Part shown: positions 34,963-43,120 of the stretch, in pieces
How the letters are laid out: every line of letters starts with the position of its first letter
How positions within the stretch are numbered: the stretch's first letter is position 1
NCBI RefSeq assembly: GCF_018598185.1
Contig: NZ_JAHESC010000035.1
Span: 19,080 to 83,079 of the forward strand
Length of the DNA stretch: 64,000 nt
Source: Dawidia soli
GTDB taxonomy: Bacteria; Bacteroidota; Bacteroidia; Cytophagales; Cyclobacteriaceae
Reading direction: 5' to 3'
Translations under genes and position numbers: made by a program
The notes under the pieces: generated by a model
Told to the model about the DNA's origin: nothing
Database searches by the model: none
Seen by the model: the letters and a program-made list of their open reading frames with translations, nothing else

Positions 34963-35520
34963 ATGCGAAAAATAATCCTGGACCTTGCCGTCACACTCGA
35001 CGGCTTTATCGAAGGCCCCAACGGCGAGATCGATTGGTGCATCATGGACGACGAAGTCGGAAAATACTTCGAAACCTTCCGTGCGTCCATCGATACCGTG
35101 CTCTACGGCCGCACCAGCTATGTGGAGTTCGGCAATCACCAACCCGACGCCAACAGTCCCCAGGACGTCATCGACTTCTACCGCGACATAAACCAGATGA
35201 AAAAATACGTCTTCTCGCGGACGCTCGGCACGGTCACCGACAATGCCACCGTGATCAAAGACAACGTCGTCGAAGAAGTGAACAAGATCAAACAGCAACC
35301 CGGCAAAGACATCTGGCTGTTCGGCGGCGCGTCGTTGATCACCACCTTTGTGAACCACGACCTTGTAGACGAGTACCGGTTGTCGGTACATCCTATTATA
35401 CTGGGCGGGGGCAAATCGCTCTTCCAGGACATCAAACAACGCGTGGGGCTCACATTCCTCAAAGCCGTGCCCTATACATCCGGCGTCGTCACCTTGTATT
35501 ATCAGCGCGCCACAACGTAA
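34963..35520 (+). CDS. Dihydrofolate reductase/RibD C-terminal-family reductase
   Basis: 185 residues: MRKIILDLAVTLDGFIEGPN at the start, LYGRTSYVEF, VFSRTL, and WLFGGASLITTFVNHDLVDEYRLSVHPIILGGG in two parts near 125-150, the standard pattern of the YyaP/RibD-C group. The family reduces pteridine- or flavin-precursor-type substrates with NADPH; many members are of unknown substrate. Stand-alone gene, no operon partner except the 85-residue protein 29 bp downstream. Confidence 0.88.
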   Translation: MRKIILDLAVTLDGFIEGPNGEIDWCIMDDEVGKYFETFRASIDTVLYGRTSYVEFGNHQPDANSPQDVIDFYRDINQMKKYVFSRTLGTVTDNATVIKDNVVEEVNKIKQQPGKDIWLFGGASLITTFVNHDLVDEYRLSVHPIILGGGKSLFQDIKQRVGLTFLKAVPYTSGVVTLYYQRATT

Positions 35521-35549
35521 TGCTACCCGGAAATTAGTACCTTTTGCCC

Positions 35550-35807
35550 ATGAACAACACGCCCGACAATACCGCAACGCCCCGCATCAGCACCGACAAA
35601 GCGCTGATCACGCTGCTGAAGTACAATATAGAGAACTCCATCAAGCTGACCTCCATCATGAAGCGCCAGCTGGAGCTGAAAGCCCTGCTGCAACACGGCA
35701 CCCTCGACAACGACCAGGTCAACGAAGAGCTGGCCATCCGCCTGGCACAGATCGACGAGCTGGTACAAAAAGAGTTCCGAAAAGACCTCGACTTCATCAC
35801 CTCCTGA
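35550..35807 (+). CDS. Small helical protein of unknown function
   Basis: 85 residues from ATG 35550; the TTG two codons earlier is less likely. The protein is charged and predicted helical (KALITLLKYNIENSIKLTSI, LAIRLAQIDELVQKEFRKDL), with no signal or membrane segment. I do not recognise the family. It follows the reductase gene by 29 bp on the same strand. Confidence 0.6.
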   Translation: MNNTPDNTATPRISTDKALITLLKYNIENSIKLTSIMKRQLELKALLQHGTLDNDQVNEELAIRLAQIDELVQKEFRKDLDFITS

Positions 35808-35940
35808 CAGCTTAATTTATTGGTGCAAGGTACCGTCATAAAAATCAAGAGCCGTACTGACAATTTCTATGCGCTGACTTTTTTGCGTCAGCAAAAGTTA
35901 ACGCGGGTAGTAGGGGCGCAGCCCCTGCACACATCAGCCC

Positions 35941-36024
35941 CTGGCGCAAGTCTTCCGACCGAAGGGAGGGCGACTTGTGCCCAGCACTGTTCGTGCGATC
36001 AATGGAGGTGGTCTCCCGACCACC
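35941..36024. repeat. Modular palindromic intergenic repeat, copy 3
   Basis: CTGGCGCAAGTC (35941-35952) pairs with GACTTGTGCCCAG (35972-35984); a second hairpin GGTGGTC-TCCC-GACCACC lies at 36007-36024. The 25 bp at 35950-35974 are identical to 63072-63096. A smaller hairpin GGGGC-GCA-GCCCC precedes it (35913-35925). The rest of the intergenic region 35808-36260 holds only the promoter of the XRE gene. Confidence 0.75.
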
Positions 36025-36123
36025 GGCCGCCACGCAAATTGTCTTCGAGGCCTACCGGTAACAGCGATCAGTTGCCGCCACACCTTGCGTAAGTCTTAGC
36101 GCGCACAACACCCGTTACCACTC

Positions 36124-36162
36124 ATAGTATACATACTATAGTATAATAATACCCTATATTTG
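36124..36162 (+). promoter_or_regulatory. Promoter and candidate operator of the XRE gene
   Basis: TATATTTG (36155-36162) fits the -7 consensus TAnnTTTG exactly. Just upstream are overlapping inverted repeats: ATAGTA-TACA-TACTAT (36124-36139) and the perfect palindrome TACTATAGTA (36134-36143). The operator would cover the space expected for the -33 element, suggesting autorepression by the XRE protein encoded 98 bp downstream. Confidence 0.5.
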
Positions 36163-36260
36163 CCAGAGGCAGTACCCCGCCAACGCTGCTGCCATCCTCT
36201 CTCCTGACAATCTTGCTCCCGCCGCACAAGCCAAACGGAACATTTATTAAAATATACTAC

Positions 36261-36500
36261 ATGAGCCAGTCAGAAGACCTGACGCCCGCGCGGCGGGCCA
36301 TACTACAACGCATTGGCGCCAAGCTCCGCGAGACACGCGAGCAGCAGGGGCGGAGCATCGAGTCCGTGGCCGCCGAAGCCGGCATCACCGTAGAGCTCCT
36401 GTGCGCGATCGAAGCGGGCCGGGAAGAGGTGGTGCTGGAATCGCTGGCATGGATCAGCGCATTCTACGGCACGTCCCACGACGACCTGCCGGGGAGATAA
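36261..36500 (+). CDS. XRE-family HTH transcriptional regulator, 79 aa
   Basis: Starts at MSQSEDLTPARRAIL; an upstream in-frame start (36213) adds 16 residues without domain. The HTH covers about residues 18-72: IGAKLRETREQQGRSIESVAAEAGITVELLCAIEAG is the typical helix pattern (given here as the Cro/C1-type). No other domain is present. The MFS exporter gene lies 240 bp downstream on the same strand and may be a target; that is inference. Confidence 0.8.
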   Translation: MSQSEDLTPARRAILQRIGAKLRETREQQGRSIESVAAEAGITVELLCAIEAGREEVVLESLAWISAFYGTSHDDLPGR

Positions 36501-36563
36501 TAGGGAAGCTTTTTGAAAAAAAACTTGCATGGATCATCGTTCCCGTAAACGACGTGGAGCCGT

Positions 36564-36610
36564 TCGTTAGATTGGTGCAATCGTTAGCTAACAAAATAAT
36601 GAGTCGTTAG
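36564..36610. promoter_or_regulatory. Three TCGTTAG repeats and palindrome upstream of the MFS gene
   Basis: TCGTTAG occurs at 36564-36570, 36581-36587 and 36604-36610; the second copy is part of the perfect palindrome GTTAGCTAAC (36583-36592), and GATTG-GTG-CAATC (36570-36582) lies between the first two. The cluster is 130-180 bp upstream of the MFS start and looks like a regulator-binding array. Confidence 0.4.
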
Positions 36611-36698
36611 CGAAGGGATCGTCAGAAGACCGGTAACGATGTCGGTGGTTTTTTATACCCGGAATGCGGGAATTATTCAAGGGGCAGAATATGTTCAG

Positions 36699-36706
36699 TA
36701 TTTTTG
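36699..36706 (+). promoter_or_regulatory. Candidate -7 box of the MFS gene
   Basis: TATTTTTG matches TAnnTTTG and lies 35 bp upstream of the preferred start codon (36741). No clear -33 TTG at 17-23 bp. It supports the shorter MFS start, because it lies inside the longer frame. Confidence 0.4.
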
Positions 36707-36740
36707 CCGGTTGCAAGATTGCAGCGATACGAATAAAAAG

Positions 36741-37925
36741 ATGAAGAAGAGTTTACTCGCATTGATGTTGGGCGGATTGGCCCTCGGTACGACGGAGTTT
36801 GTGATGATGGGCATCCTGCCGGACATTGCCAACGACCTCGACATATCCATTCCCGTAGCAGGCCACCTCATTTCGGCGTATGCGCTGGGCGTGGTGATCG
36901 GCGCGCCCCTGCTGGTGGTACTGGCCGGAGCTTATCCGCCCAAGAAGATCCTGCTCGCGCTGGTCATGATGATCACCGGCTTCAACGCCCTCTCCATGCT
37001 GGCACCGGGCTATGACCTGCTATTCGTCACACGCCTGTTGTCAGGCCTGCCGCACGGCGCCTTCTTTGGCGTGGGAGCCGTGGTCGCAAGCCGCCTGGCC
37101 GACAAAGGCAAAGAAGCACAAGCCGTGTCGATCATGTTTGCCGGGCTCACCGTTGCCAACCTGGCAGGTGTACCGCTGGGCACCTATATCGGCCACCACA
37201 TCGACTGGCGTTATGCCTTCGTACTCATAGCCGTCATCGGCCTGGTAACCCTGCTGTGCCTGCAATTGTGGATGCCACGCCTGGAAGCAAAGAGCGACGG
37301 CAGCCTGAAGGAACAAATGAAGTTCTTCCAAAGGGCCGACGCCTGGCTGATCATCTGCATCACCGCCATCGGCACTGGCGGCTTGTTCTGCTGGATCAGC
37401 TACATTGCGCCGCTGTTGACGGAGATCTCGGGCTTTGCGCCGGAATCCGTACCCTATATCCTGGCCTTTGCGGGTCTGGGCATGGTGTTCGGTAACATCC
37501 TCGGCGGCTGGCTGGCCGATCGCTTTTCACCGGCGAAAACATCCGCCGCGTTGTTGGTCGCCATGGCCGTGTCACTTATTCTTGTATATTTCGTGTCGTA
37601 TAACAAAGCCTTTTCCCTGATCATGACATTTGTCACCGGCGGCATGGCCTTTGCCCTGGCAGCGCCGATACAAATGCTGATGATCCAGACCGCAAAGGGA
37701 GCGGAGATGCTGGCCGCCGCCGTATCGCAGGCATGCTTTAACCTGGGCAATGCGTTGGGCGCCTATCTGGGCGGCCTGCCCATCGCCGCGGGCCTGGGCT
37801 ATACATCCCCGGAGTGGGTAGGCGTGCTGATGGCCCTCACGGGAGCGCTGGCGGCCGTCGGGTTGATCCGCATACAACAAAAACGCGAAACGGAAGTGAC
37901 CGAACCGACACCCCAGGCCGTATAA
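36741..37925 (+). CDS. MFS exporter, AraJ/DHA1-type
   Basis: About 394 residues with 12 membrane helices. MKKSLLALMLGGLALGTTEF at the N-terminus and TTEFVMMGILPDIA are typical of the AraJ/PbuE-like DHA1 exporters; LSGLPHGAFFGVGAV and VPLGTYIGHHIDWRYAF are further family motifs. The frame continues 34 codons further upstream (36639), but that part is not membrane-like and contains a -7 box, so MKKSLL is preferred. Substrate unknown (sugars, drugs or purines in relatives). Dps follows 43 bp downstream. Confidence 0.9.
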   Translation: MKKSLLALMLGGLALGTTEFVMMGILPDIANDLDISIPVAGHLISAYALGVVIGAPLLVVLAGAYPPKKILLALVMMITGFNALSMLAPGYDLLFVTRLLSGLPHGAFFGVGAVVASRLADKGKEAQAVSIMFAGLTVANLAGVPLGTYIGHHIDWRYAFVLIAVIGLVTLLCLQLWMPRLEAKSDGSLKEQMKFFQRADAWLIICITAIGTGGLFCWISYIAPLLTEISGFAPESVPYILAFAGLGMVFGNILGGWLADRFSPAKTSAALLVAMAVSLILVYFVSYNKAFSLIMTFVTGGMAFALAAPIQMLMIQTAKGAEMLAAAVSQACFNLGNALGAYLGGLPIAAGLGYTSPEWVGVLMALTGALAAVGLIRIQQKRETEVTEPTPQAV

Positions 37926-37968
37926 TAGTATAGTAGAAAAAGAAGATATACTTACCCCAACCCATTTT

Positions 37969-38442
37969 ATGAAAACAAACATCGGAATCCAGGAAGATCG
38001 CACCCAGGCGGTAGCCGTTCAATTGTCCAAGCTGCTGGCGGACGAATATGTACTCTACACCAAGACGCGCAATGCGCACTGGAACGTAGAAGGCCCCGAC
38101 TTTCACAACATGCACCTCTTCTTCGAAAGCCAGTACGAGCAGCTCGACGAGATCATCGACAACGTAGCCGAACGCGTACGCGCCCTGGGCCACTACGCAC
38201 CCGGTACCCTCAAAAGCTTCCTGTCGCTGACACACCTCACCGAATACAGCGAGCGTGAGAACACCAGCAATGGCTTCCTCCGGGAGCTGCTGGCCGACCA
38301 CGACAGCATCATTACCTTCCTGCGCGAGAACATCGAGCCCTTCGCCAACGAATACCGCGACGCCGGCACCAGCGACTTCATCACCGGGCTGATGGAACAG
38401 CACGAAAAGATGGCCTGGATGCTGCGGGCACATTTGAAATAA
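37969..38442 (+). CDS. dps: Dps-type DNA-binding ferritin
   Basis: 157 residues of the Dps/MrgA family: LADEYVLYTKTRNAHWNVEGPDFHNMHLFFE in two parts near 22-52 holds the ferroxidase ligands (His in NAHWNV, His and Asp/Glu in the DFHNMHLFFESQ helix). The protein forms a 12-subunit shell that oxidises and stores iron with peroxide and protects DNA during stress. Starts at ATG 37969 and is probably a single-gene unit. Confidence 0.94.
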   Translation: MKTNIGIQEDRTQAVAVQLSKLLADEYVLYTKTRNAHWNVEGPDFHNMHLFFESQYEQLDEIIDNVAERVRALGHYAPGTLKSFLSLTHLTEYSERENTSNGFLRELLADHDSIITFLRENIEPFANEYRDAGTSDFITGLMEQHEKMAWMLRAHLK

Positions 38443-38462
38443 TCTTCGTAGTATAGGCGTAG

Positions 38463-39569
38463 ATGCTGCAGCAACCCCTATGTTCCATCTACGCCTTTAC
38501 CAGCGGATGCGCCTTTCTGCTGGCCTTCCTGTTGCTGGCTAACCCCCTGCGCAGGAACCGGACCGCCAACCGATGGCTGGGCCTCTTCCTGCTCGCATTA
38601 GCCTGTGCGTTATCCGACCAACGCGACTGCCAGGCAGAAGTATACATGCATTATCCCTGGATCGCGGCATTACAGGAAATTACACGCCTGGCCATGGCGC
38701 CCGCATTATACCTCAGCGTCATCAGCTTTACCGTGCCCGGCCGGCGTTTCGTCCGCCGGGATCTGTGGCATTTTCTTCCCTTCTTTCTGTTCATCGGCTT
38801 CACCCTCTCGCTGTTGCTGGATGTGTTCGAGCCCGCCAAAAGCATCGGGATGTTCCTGTTCTTCGCCATAAAGGTGCAGGTAGTGGCCTATTGGATCATG
38901 TCCTATCTCCGGCTTGTACGCCATGAAGCCGACATCCGCCTGTTTACCGCCGCCGTCGAGACGATCGACCTTCGCTGGTTGCGCTATTTCCTCTACGGCC
39001 TCGCAGGCATGCTGCTGCTGTGGCTCAACGACGTGTTTATACACAACCCCGTCATTACCGCGGGCACCCCGATAGGCTATTTAGTGGGCGTGATCGGGGT
39101 AGCCTATTGGTCCCTCCGCCAACAGGAGGTCTACCCGTTTCCGCCGCGCGAAGCCGCCGCCCTCGCCGACATCATCACCGAACAACACCGATCCACCCCG
39201 CGCGCGCCACGCCTCACCCCCCAGCAGCTCGCCAGCCTAAAAGAACAGCTCATACACCTGGTGGAGCGCGACAAAATATTCACCGATCCGGACCTCGACC
39301 TTCCCGGCCTCGCCCGCCGCATGTCCATCACCACGCATGAGCTATCCTATCTATTGAACGAAGGCTTCGGCCAAAACTTCTTCCAGTACATGAACGCCCA
39401 CCGCGTGGCCGAAGCCCGCCGCCTCTTGCTCGACCCGGGCCACAGCCACCTGAACATGCTCGGCATTGCCTTCCAATCCGGCTTTACCTCCAAAACTACC
39501 TTCAACACCACCTTCAAAAAGATCACCGGCCAATCTCCCTCCCAATTTCAAAAAACAGGCCGGGCGTGA
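38463..39569 (+). CDS. Membrane-anchored AraC-family regulator
   Basis: 368 residues. The first ~230 residues hold about seven hydrophobic segments (FAFTSGCAFLLAFLLLANPL-type start, then WLGLFLLALACALS, FLPFFLFIGFTLSLLLDVF, LLWLNDVF and others), and the last ~110 are an AraC HTH domain (DPDLDLPGLARRMSITTHELSYLLNEGFG; FQSGFTSKTTFNTTFKKITG). This 7TM-plus-AraC layout is common in Bacteroidota. It may sense a membrane or external signal. The DoxX-like gene 224 bp downstream is a possible target. Start is the ATG at 38463, 20 bp after dps. Confidence 0.88.
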   Translation: MLQQPLCSIYAFTSGCAFLLAFLLLANPLRRNRTANRWLGLFLLALACALSDQRDCQAEVYMHYPWIAALQEITRLAMAPALYLSVISFTVPGRRFVRRDLWHFLPFFLFIGFTLSLLLDVFEPAKSIGMFLFFAIKVQVVAYWIMSYLRLVRHEADIRLFTAAVETIDLRWLRYFLYGLAGMLLLWLNDVFIHNPVITAGTPIGYLVGVIGVAYWSLRQQEVYPFPPREAAALADIITEQHRSTPRAPRLTPQQLASLKEQLIHLVERDKIFTDPDLDLPGLARRMSITTHELSYLLNEGFGQNFFQYMNAHRVAEARRLLLDPGHSHLNMLGIAFQSGFTSKTTFNTTFKKITGQSPSQFQKTGRA

Positions 39570-39583
39570 CCACGCATCAACGC

Positions 39584-39660
39584 CTGGCGCGTGTTAGGCA
39601 CCTAGCGCCAGCGCAGGTGCGTCACTTGTGCCCCGCATGGGGGCAGTCTCCCGACTGCCC
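39584..39660. repeat. Modular palindromic intergenic repeat, copy 4
   Basis: CTGGCGC (39584-39590) pairs with GCGCCAG (39605-39611); ACTTGTGCC and then the perfect hairpin GGGCAGTC-TCCC-GACTGCCC (39641-39660) follow. It begins 15 bp after the stop of the AraC gene. The same TCCC-loop hairpin type occurs in copies 1, 2 and 3 with different, co-varying stem bases. Confidence 0.7.
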
Positions 39661-39793
39661 AGTGGTCACGTCGTAATCTGCGCAACCACACAACCATCCC
39701 GGCAACGCCGACCTATCCGCCAAAAAAAGACGTTCGATCGTATCCATCCGAACATCCCATCACCAAACCCTGCCCACCTTCACCCCCTAAACC

Positions 39794-40879
39794 ATGAGCA
39801 CCATGAAAAACCACCATCCCACATCCCTGTTCTCCAAACTCCTGCTATGCCTGCTATCCGGCATCACCGCCGGCGCCACCCTCGCCCGCCTCGGCCACCG
39901 CTTTCTGGTAGCCTGGCTCCCCTTGCCGGTCATCTACGGCGCCAGCCTCCTGCTGGTGCTGGCCGCCGTCATCGCCGCAGGCGTATGGCACCACCGCGAC
40001 AAGGGCCGGGAACCCCAAAAAACAACCCTGGCCTACTGGCAAGGCGTCTTGCGCTACGCCGTCGCCCTGGACCTCTCCATGTTCGGCTGGCAAAAAATCT
40101 TCCACCTGCAGTTCATCACGCCGCTGGCCATGCTCGATGAGCCCTTCAGCAGCTTCACTGGCGAGTGGCTCACGTGGAGCTACTTCGGTCATTCCTATCC
40201 CTTTGTCGTAACCGTTGCCCTGCTGCAGATCGGCGGCTCGTATGGGCTGCTCTTCCGCCGCACCCGCCTGCTCGCCATCTTCATCCTGATGCCCGTGATG
40301 GTGAATATTGTTCTCATCGACCTGTTTTACGGTCTCGAAACACTTGTCCTGATCCACGCCTGCATCCATACAACGGCCTTGCTATACTTAATGCTCACCG
40401 AACGCCGCCGCCTCTGGACTTTCTTCCTCAACACCCCCGCCGCACTACCGGCGTCCATCCGGCATCCGGGTCTCCGAAATACCCTCCGCATCAGCGCCAT
40501 GATCATTCCCCTCATACTTCTCGCCACGTATCGCTTCCCCGACCATCACCCGCACCTCACCGGCAAATACACCGTCCACAACCTCCGCATCAACGGCAAC
40601 ACCATACGCAACGCCACGCGCCAGGACAGTGTCCTTACCGATGTATACCTCGACATTGCCGACGAATGCGTCTTCACCTTCAACAGCCTGGACCGCCGCG
40701 CCTTCGGCCACTATACGTTCGACGAAGCCACCGACAGCCTCCACATCGCCTGGCACTACCCGATCCCCAATCCTCCCCGGCTCCGCGCCACGCTCACCGC
40801 CACTCCCGGCGACAGCCTGCGCTTGAATGGGATCATCGGCCACAGCCACATCACCGCCGCTATACGTCGCGTAAAATAA
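39794..40879 (+). CDS. DoxX-like membrane protein with soluble C-terminal domain
   Basis: 361 residues. An N-terminal part of about 220 residues has six or seven helices, including DLSMFGWQKIFHLQF and LTWSYFGHSYPFVVTVALLQIGGS, resembling DoxX/DUF-type quinone-related proteins. From about 245 a soluble, beta-rich domain follows (LTGKYTVHNLRINGNTIRN, YLDIADECVFTFNSLDRRAFGHYT). Function unknown; DoxX members have been linked to thiol or redox processes. It follows the AraC regulator and repeat copy 4. Two in-frame Met codons (1 and 4) are equally usable. Confidence 0.6.
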   Translation: MSTMKNHHPTSLFSKLLLCLLSGITAGATLARLGHRFLVAWLPLPVIYGASLLLVLAAVIAAGVWHHRDKGREPQKTTLAYWQGVLRYAVALDLSMFGWQKIFHLQFITPLAMLDEPFSSFTGEWLTWSYFGHSYPFVVTVALLQIGGSYGLLFRRTRLLAIFILMPVMVNIVLIDLFYGLETLVLIHACIHTTALLYLMLTERRRLWTFFLNTPAALPASIRHPGLRNTLRISAMIIPLILLATYRFPDHHPHLTGKYTVHNLRINGNTIRNATRQDSVLTDVYLDIADECVFTFNSLDRRAFGHYTFDEATDSLHIAWHYPIPNPPRLRATLTATPGDSLRLNGIIGHSHITAAIRRVK

Positions 40880-41133
40880 CGTTAAAAAATAGGGCGCCGG
40901 CCCAACCCCGGCATCTGCCGTCACCGCAGACGAATAGCCTCAGCCAAAGAAAAATTGCTAAAACGTGCCACCAAAGCCAAAATCACACGACCGCACATCC
41001 ATATTCCCCACGAAATTTTGCTTCCGATGCGCCATCGTCGAAAACGGATTATTACATTTGGGGCTTCCCGGCGGTCCGGGCGCGCCGAACGGTGCCCCAC
41101 GCCGTTTTTCATTAAGCAACCGAAACACCAATT

Positions 41134-42555
41134 ATGAACAGAAGAACATTTATGCAGCAGGCCGGAATGGCAGGAACAGGCATCCTGTTAAGCAGCCACC
41201 TGGCACTGGGTGCAGAAGATGCGGGTTTTCCCATCGTACGCACGGCGCCGTCCAAACGTAAATTCACAAGCAAGGCCGTGGAGCAAGCCATCGCCGAGTT
41301 TCGTAAGAACGTCAAGAACAAGGAGCTGGCCTGGTTGTTTGAAAATTGCTTCCCCAACACGCTCGACACCACCGTATTTCACACCACCAAGAACGGCCGT
41401 CCCGACACGTACGTCATCACCGGCGACATCGACGCCATGTGGCTCCGCGACAGCAGCGCGCAAGTGTGGCCTTACCTCGACTTCATGAAAGCCGACAAGC
41501 CCCTGCAACAGCTCATCGCCGGCGTCATCAACCGTCAGACCGCATGCGTGCTGAAAGATGCCTACGCCAACGCCTTCTACGGCGACGAGACAAAAGTAGG
41601 AGAGTGGGCCAAAGACCACACCGACATGAAGCCCGGCGTACACGAACGCAAGTGGGAGATCGACTCCCTGTGTTACCCCATCCGCCTGGCATACCACTAC
41701 TGGAAGATCAGCGGCGACACCGCCCCCTTCGATAACAACTGGCAGCAAGCCATCAAGACGATCCTGAAGACCTTCAAGGATCAGCAGCGCAAAGAAAACC
41801 TCGGCCCCTATAAGTTCCAGCGCGAGACGGCCGTGGCAACCGATACACTACCCATGAGCGGCTATGGCTATCCGGTAAAACCCGTAGGCCTCATCTGCTC
41901 GGCGTTCCGCCCCAGCGACGACGCGACGGTATATTCGTTCCTCATCCCGTCCAACTTCTTCGCCATGGTAAGCCTGCGCCAGGCAGCCGAAATGTTCGTG
42001 GCCATTGCCAAAGACAACCAGACTGCCGGCGAGCTGAAGGCCCTGGCCGACGAAGTAGAGAAAGCGCTGCAGCTCTACGCAACCACCGAGCACAAAGACT
42101 TCGGCAAAGTGTACGCCTTTGAAGTGAACGGCTTCGGCAGCTACCTGCTCATGGACGATGCCAACATCCCCAGCCTGCTGGCGCTGCCCTACCTGGGGGC
42201 CGTAGCAAAGAGCGACCCGGTATATGTCACTACCCGTAAGTTCTTGTTCTCCGACGAGAACCCCTTCTTCTTCAAAGGCACCGCCGGCGAAGGCATCGGG
42301 GGCCCGCACGTAGGACAAGACATGATCTGGCCCATGAGCCTCATCATGCGCGGCCTCACCAGCGACGACGACCAGGAGATCAAGACCTGTATCGACATCC
42401 TGAAGCGCTCGCACGGCGACACCGGCTTCATGCACGAGTCGTTCCACAAAGACGATCCGAAGAAATTTACCCGGTCGTGGTTCGCGTGGACCAACACCCT
42501 CTTCGGCGAGTTCCTGTGGAAAGTATATAAACAGAAACCGCAACTGTTGGCTTAA
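41134..42555 (+). CDS. Glycoside hydrolase family 125 exo-alpha-1,6-mannosidase
   Basis: 473 residues. A Tat-like or lipoprotein-like leader (MNRRTFMQQAGMAGTGILLSS) precedes a GH125 (DUF1237) domain: VITGDIDAMWLRDSSAQVWPYL near 95-115, KWEIDSLCYPIRLAYHYWK near 170-190, RPSDDATVYSFLIPSNFFA near 255-275 and GGPHVGQDMIWPMSLIMRGL near 385-405. The family removes alpha-1,6-linked mannose from N-glycans or yeast mannan by an inverting mechanism. Single-gene unit with its own terminator. A TACATTTG box lies at 41053-41060. Confidence 0.92.
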   Translation: MNRRTFMQQAGMAGTGILLSSHLALGAEDAGFPIVRTAPSKRKFTSKAVEQAIAEFRKNVKNKELAWLFENCFPNTLDTTVFHTTKNGRPDTYVITGDIDAMWLRDSSAQVWPYLDFMKADKPLQQLIAGVINRQTACVLKDAYANAFYGDETKVGEWAKDHTDMKPGVHERKWEIDSLCYPIRLAYHYWKISGDTAPFDNNWQQAIKTILKTFKDQQRKENLGPYKFQRETAVATDTLPMSGYGYPVKPVGLICSAFRPSDDATVYSFLIPSNFFAMVSLRQAAEMFVAIAKDNQTAGELKALADEVEKALQLYATTEHKDFGKVYAFEVNGFGSYLLMDDANIPSLLALPYLGAVAKSDPVYVTTRKFLFSDENPFFFKGTAGEGIGGPHVGQDMIWPMSLIMRGLTSDDDQEIKTCIDILKRSHGDTGFMHESFHKDDPKKFTRSWFAWTNTLFGEFLWKVYKQKPQLLA

Positions 42556-42584
42556 GCGAACAAAGCACATAGGCATCACGATAG

Positions 42585-42614
42585 CACCCCGGCGAAAAAC
42601 GTCGGGGTGTTTTT
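42585..42614 (+). terminator. Rho-independent terminator after GH125
   Basis: CACCCCGGCG (42585-42594) pairs with CGTCGGGGTG (42600-42609) including one G-T pair, around an AAAAA loop, and five T follow. It lies 30 bp after the stop codon of the mannosidase gene. Confidence 0.88.
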
Positions 42615-42660
42615 ATATACAGTGCCCGTGTGGAAAAACAGAAACAGTGGTGTGGAAGCG

Positions 42661-42888
42661 TTATTGCAGGACAGCGTGTCCCTCCAGTATACAATCACCT
42701 TTGGTGACCGTCATTTCGCGGCGCACCGCCTCGCTGGTCATGCGCACGATCCAGTCTTTCCAGATCGGATGGAGTACCACGGTATAGGTATGGTCCGCCA
42801 GCAGAAAGTCCGGAAACTCATCCAGAAAGACGACGTAGAGGTGCTTGAAATAGCGGACCTTTTGATGAAGCTCAGGATCGAATTCCAT
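42661..42888 (-). CDS. Small protein of unknown function, 75 aa
   Basis: The protein (MEFDPELHQKVRYFKHLYVV...) has natural composition, with a YVVFLDEFPDFL stretch and a Trp-containing middle (LHPIWKDWIVRM), and ends LEGHAVLQ. There is no known domain. A plus-strand frame on the same DNA (42607-42921) looks less protein-like. It stands alone, opposite in direction to GH125, whose terminator lies next to its 3' end. Moderate confidence that it is a gene. Confidence 0.45.
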   Translation of the reverse strand: MEFDPELHQKVRYFKHLYVVFLDEFPDFLLADHTYTVVLHPIWKDWIVRMTSEAVRREMTVTKGDCILEGHAVLQ

Positions 42889-43120
42889 AGAGAACGACAG
42901 ACGACTGCGTTTTATTCATAGTGTAATGTTAGCAAATCCTGAGAACACACGGTCGTAAAGGCATAGTACTATTTTACCATTCGATACCCGGAAATATCCC
43001 CGTACTACTGGAAGCAGGATACAAAGACGACCTGATTATGAATGTTTTAGGGAAATAGGGTGAATCCTCGTAATTTTACGGAGCAGGTACCGGTCTGCCA
43101 TTATACGCACCAGGAGCACT

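Noticed and set aside
36639..36740. N-terminal extension of the MFS gene
   Set aside because: Not membrane-like and contains a TATTTTTG promoter box; MKKSLLALMLGG is the natural first helix.
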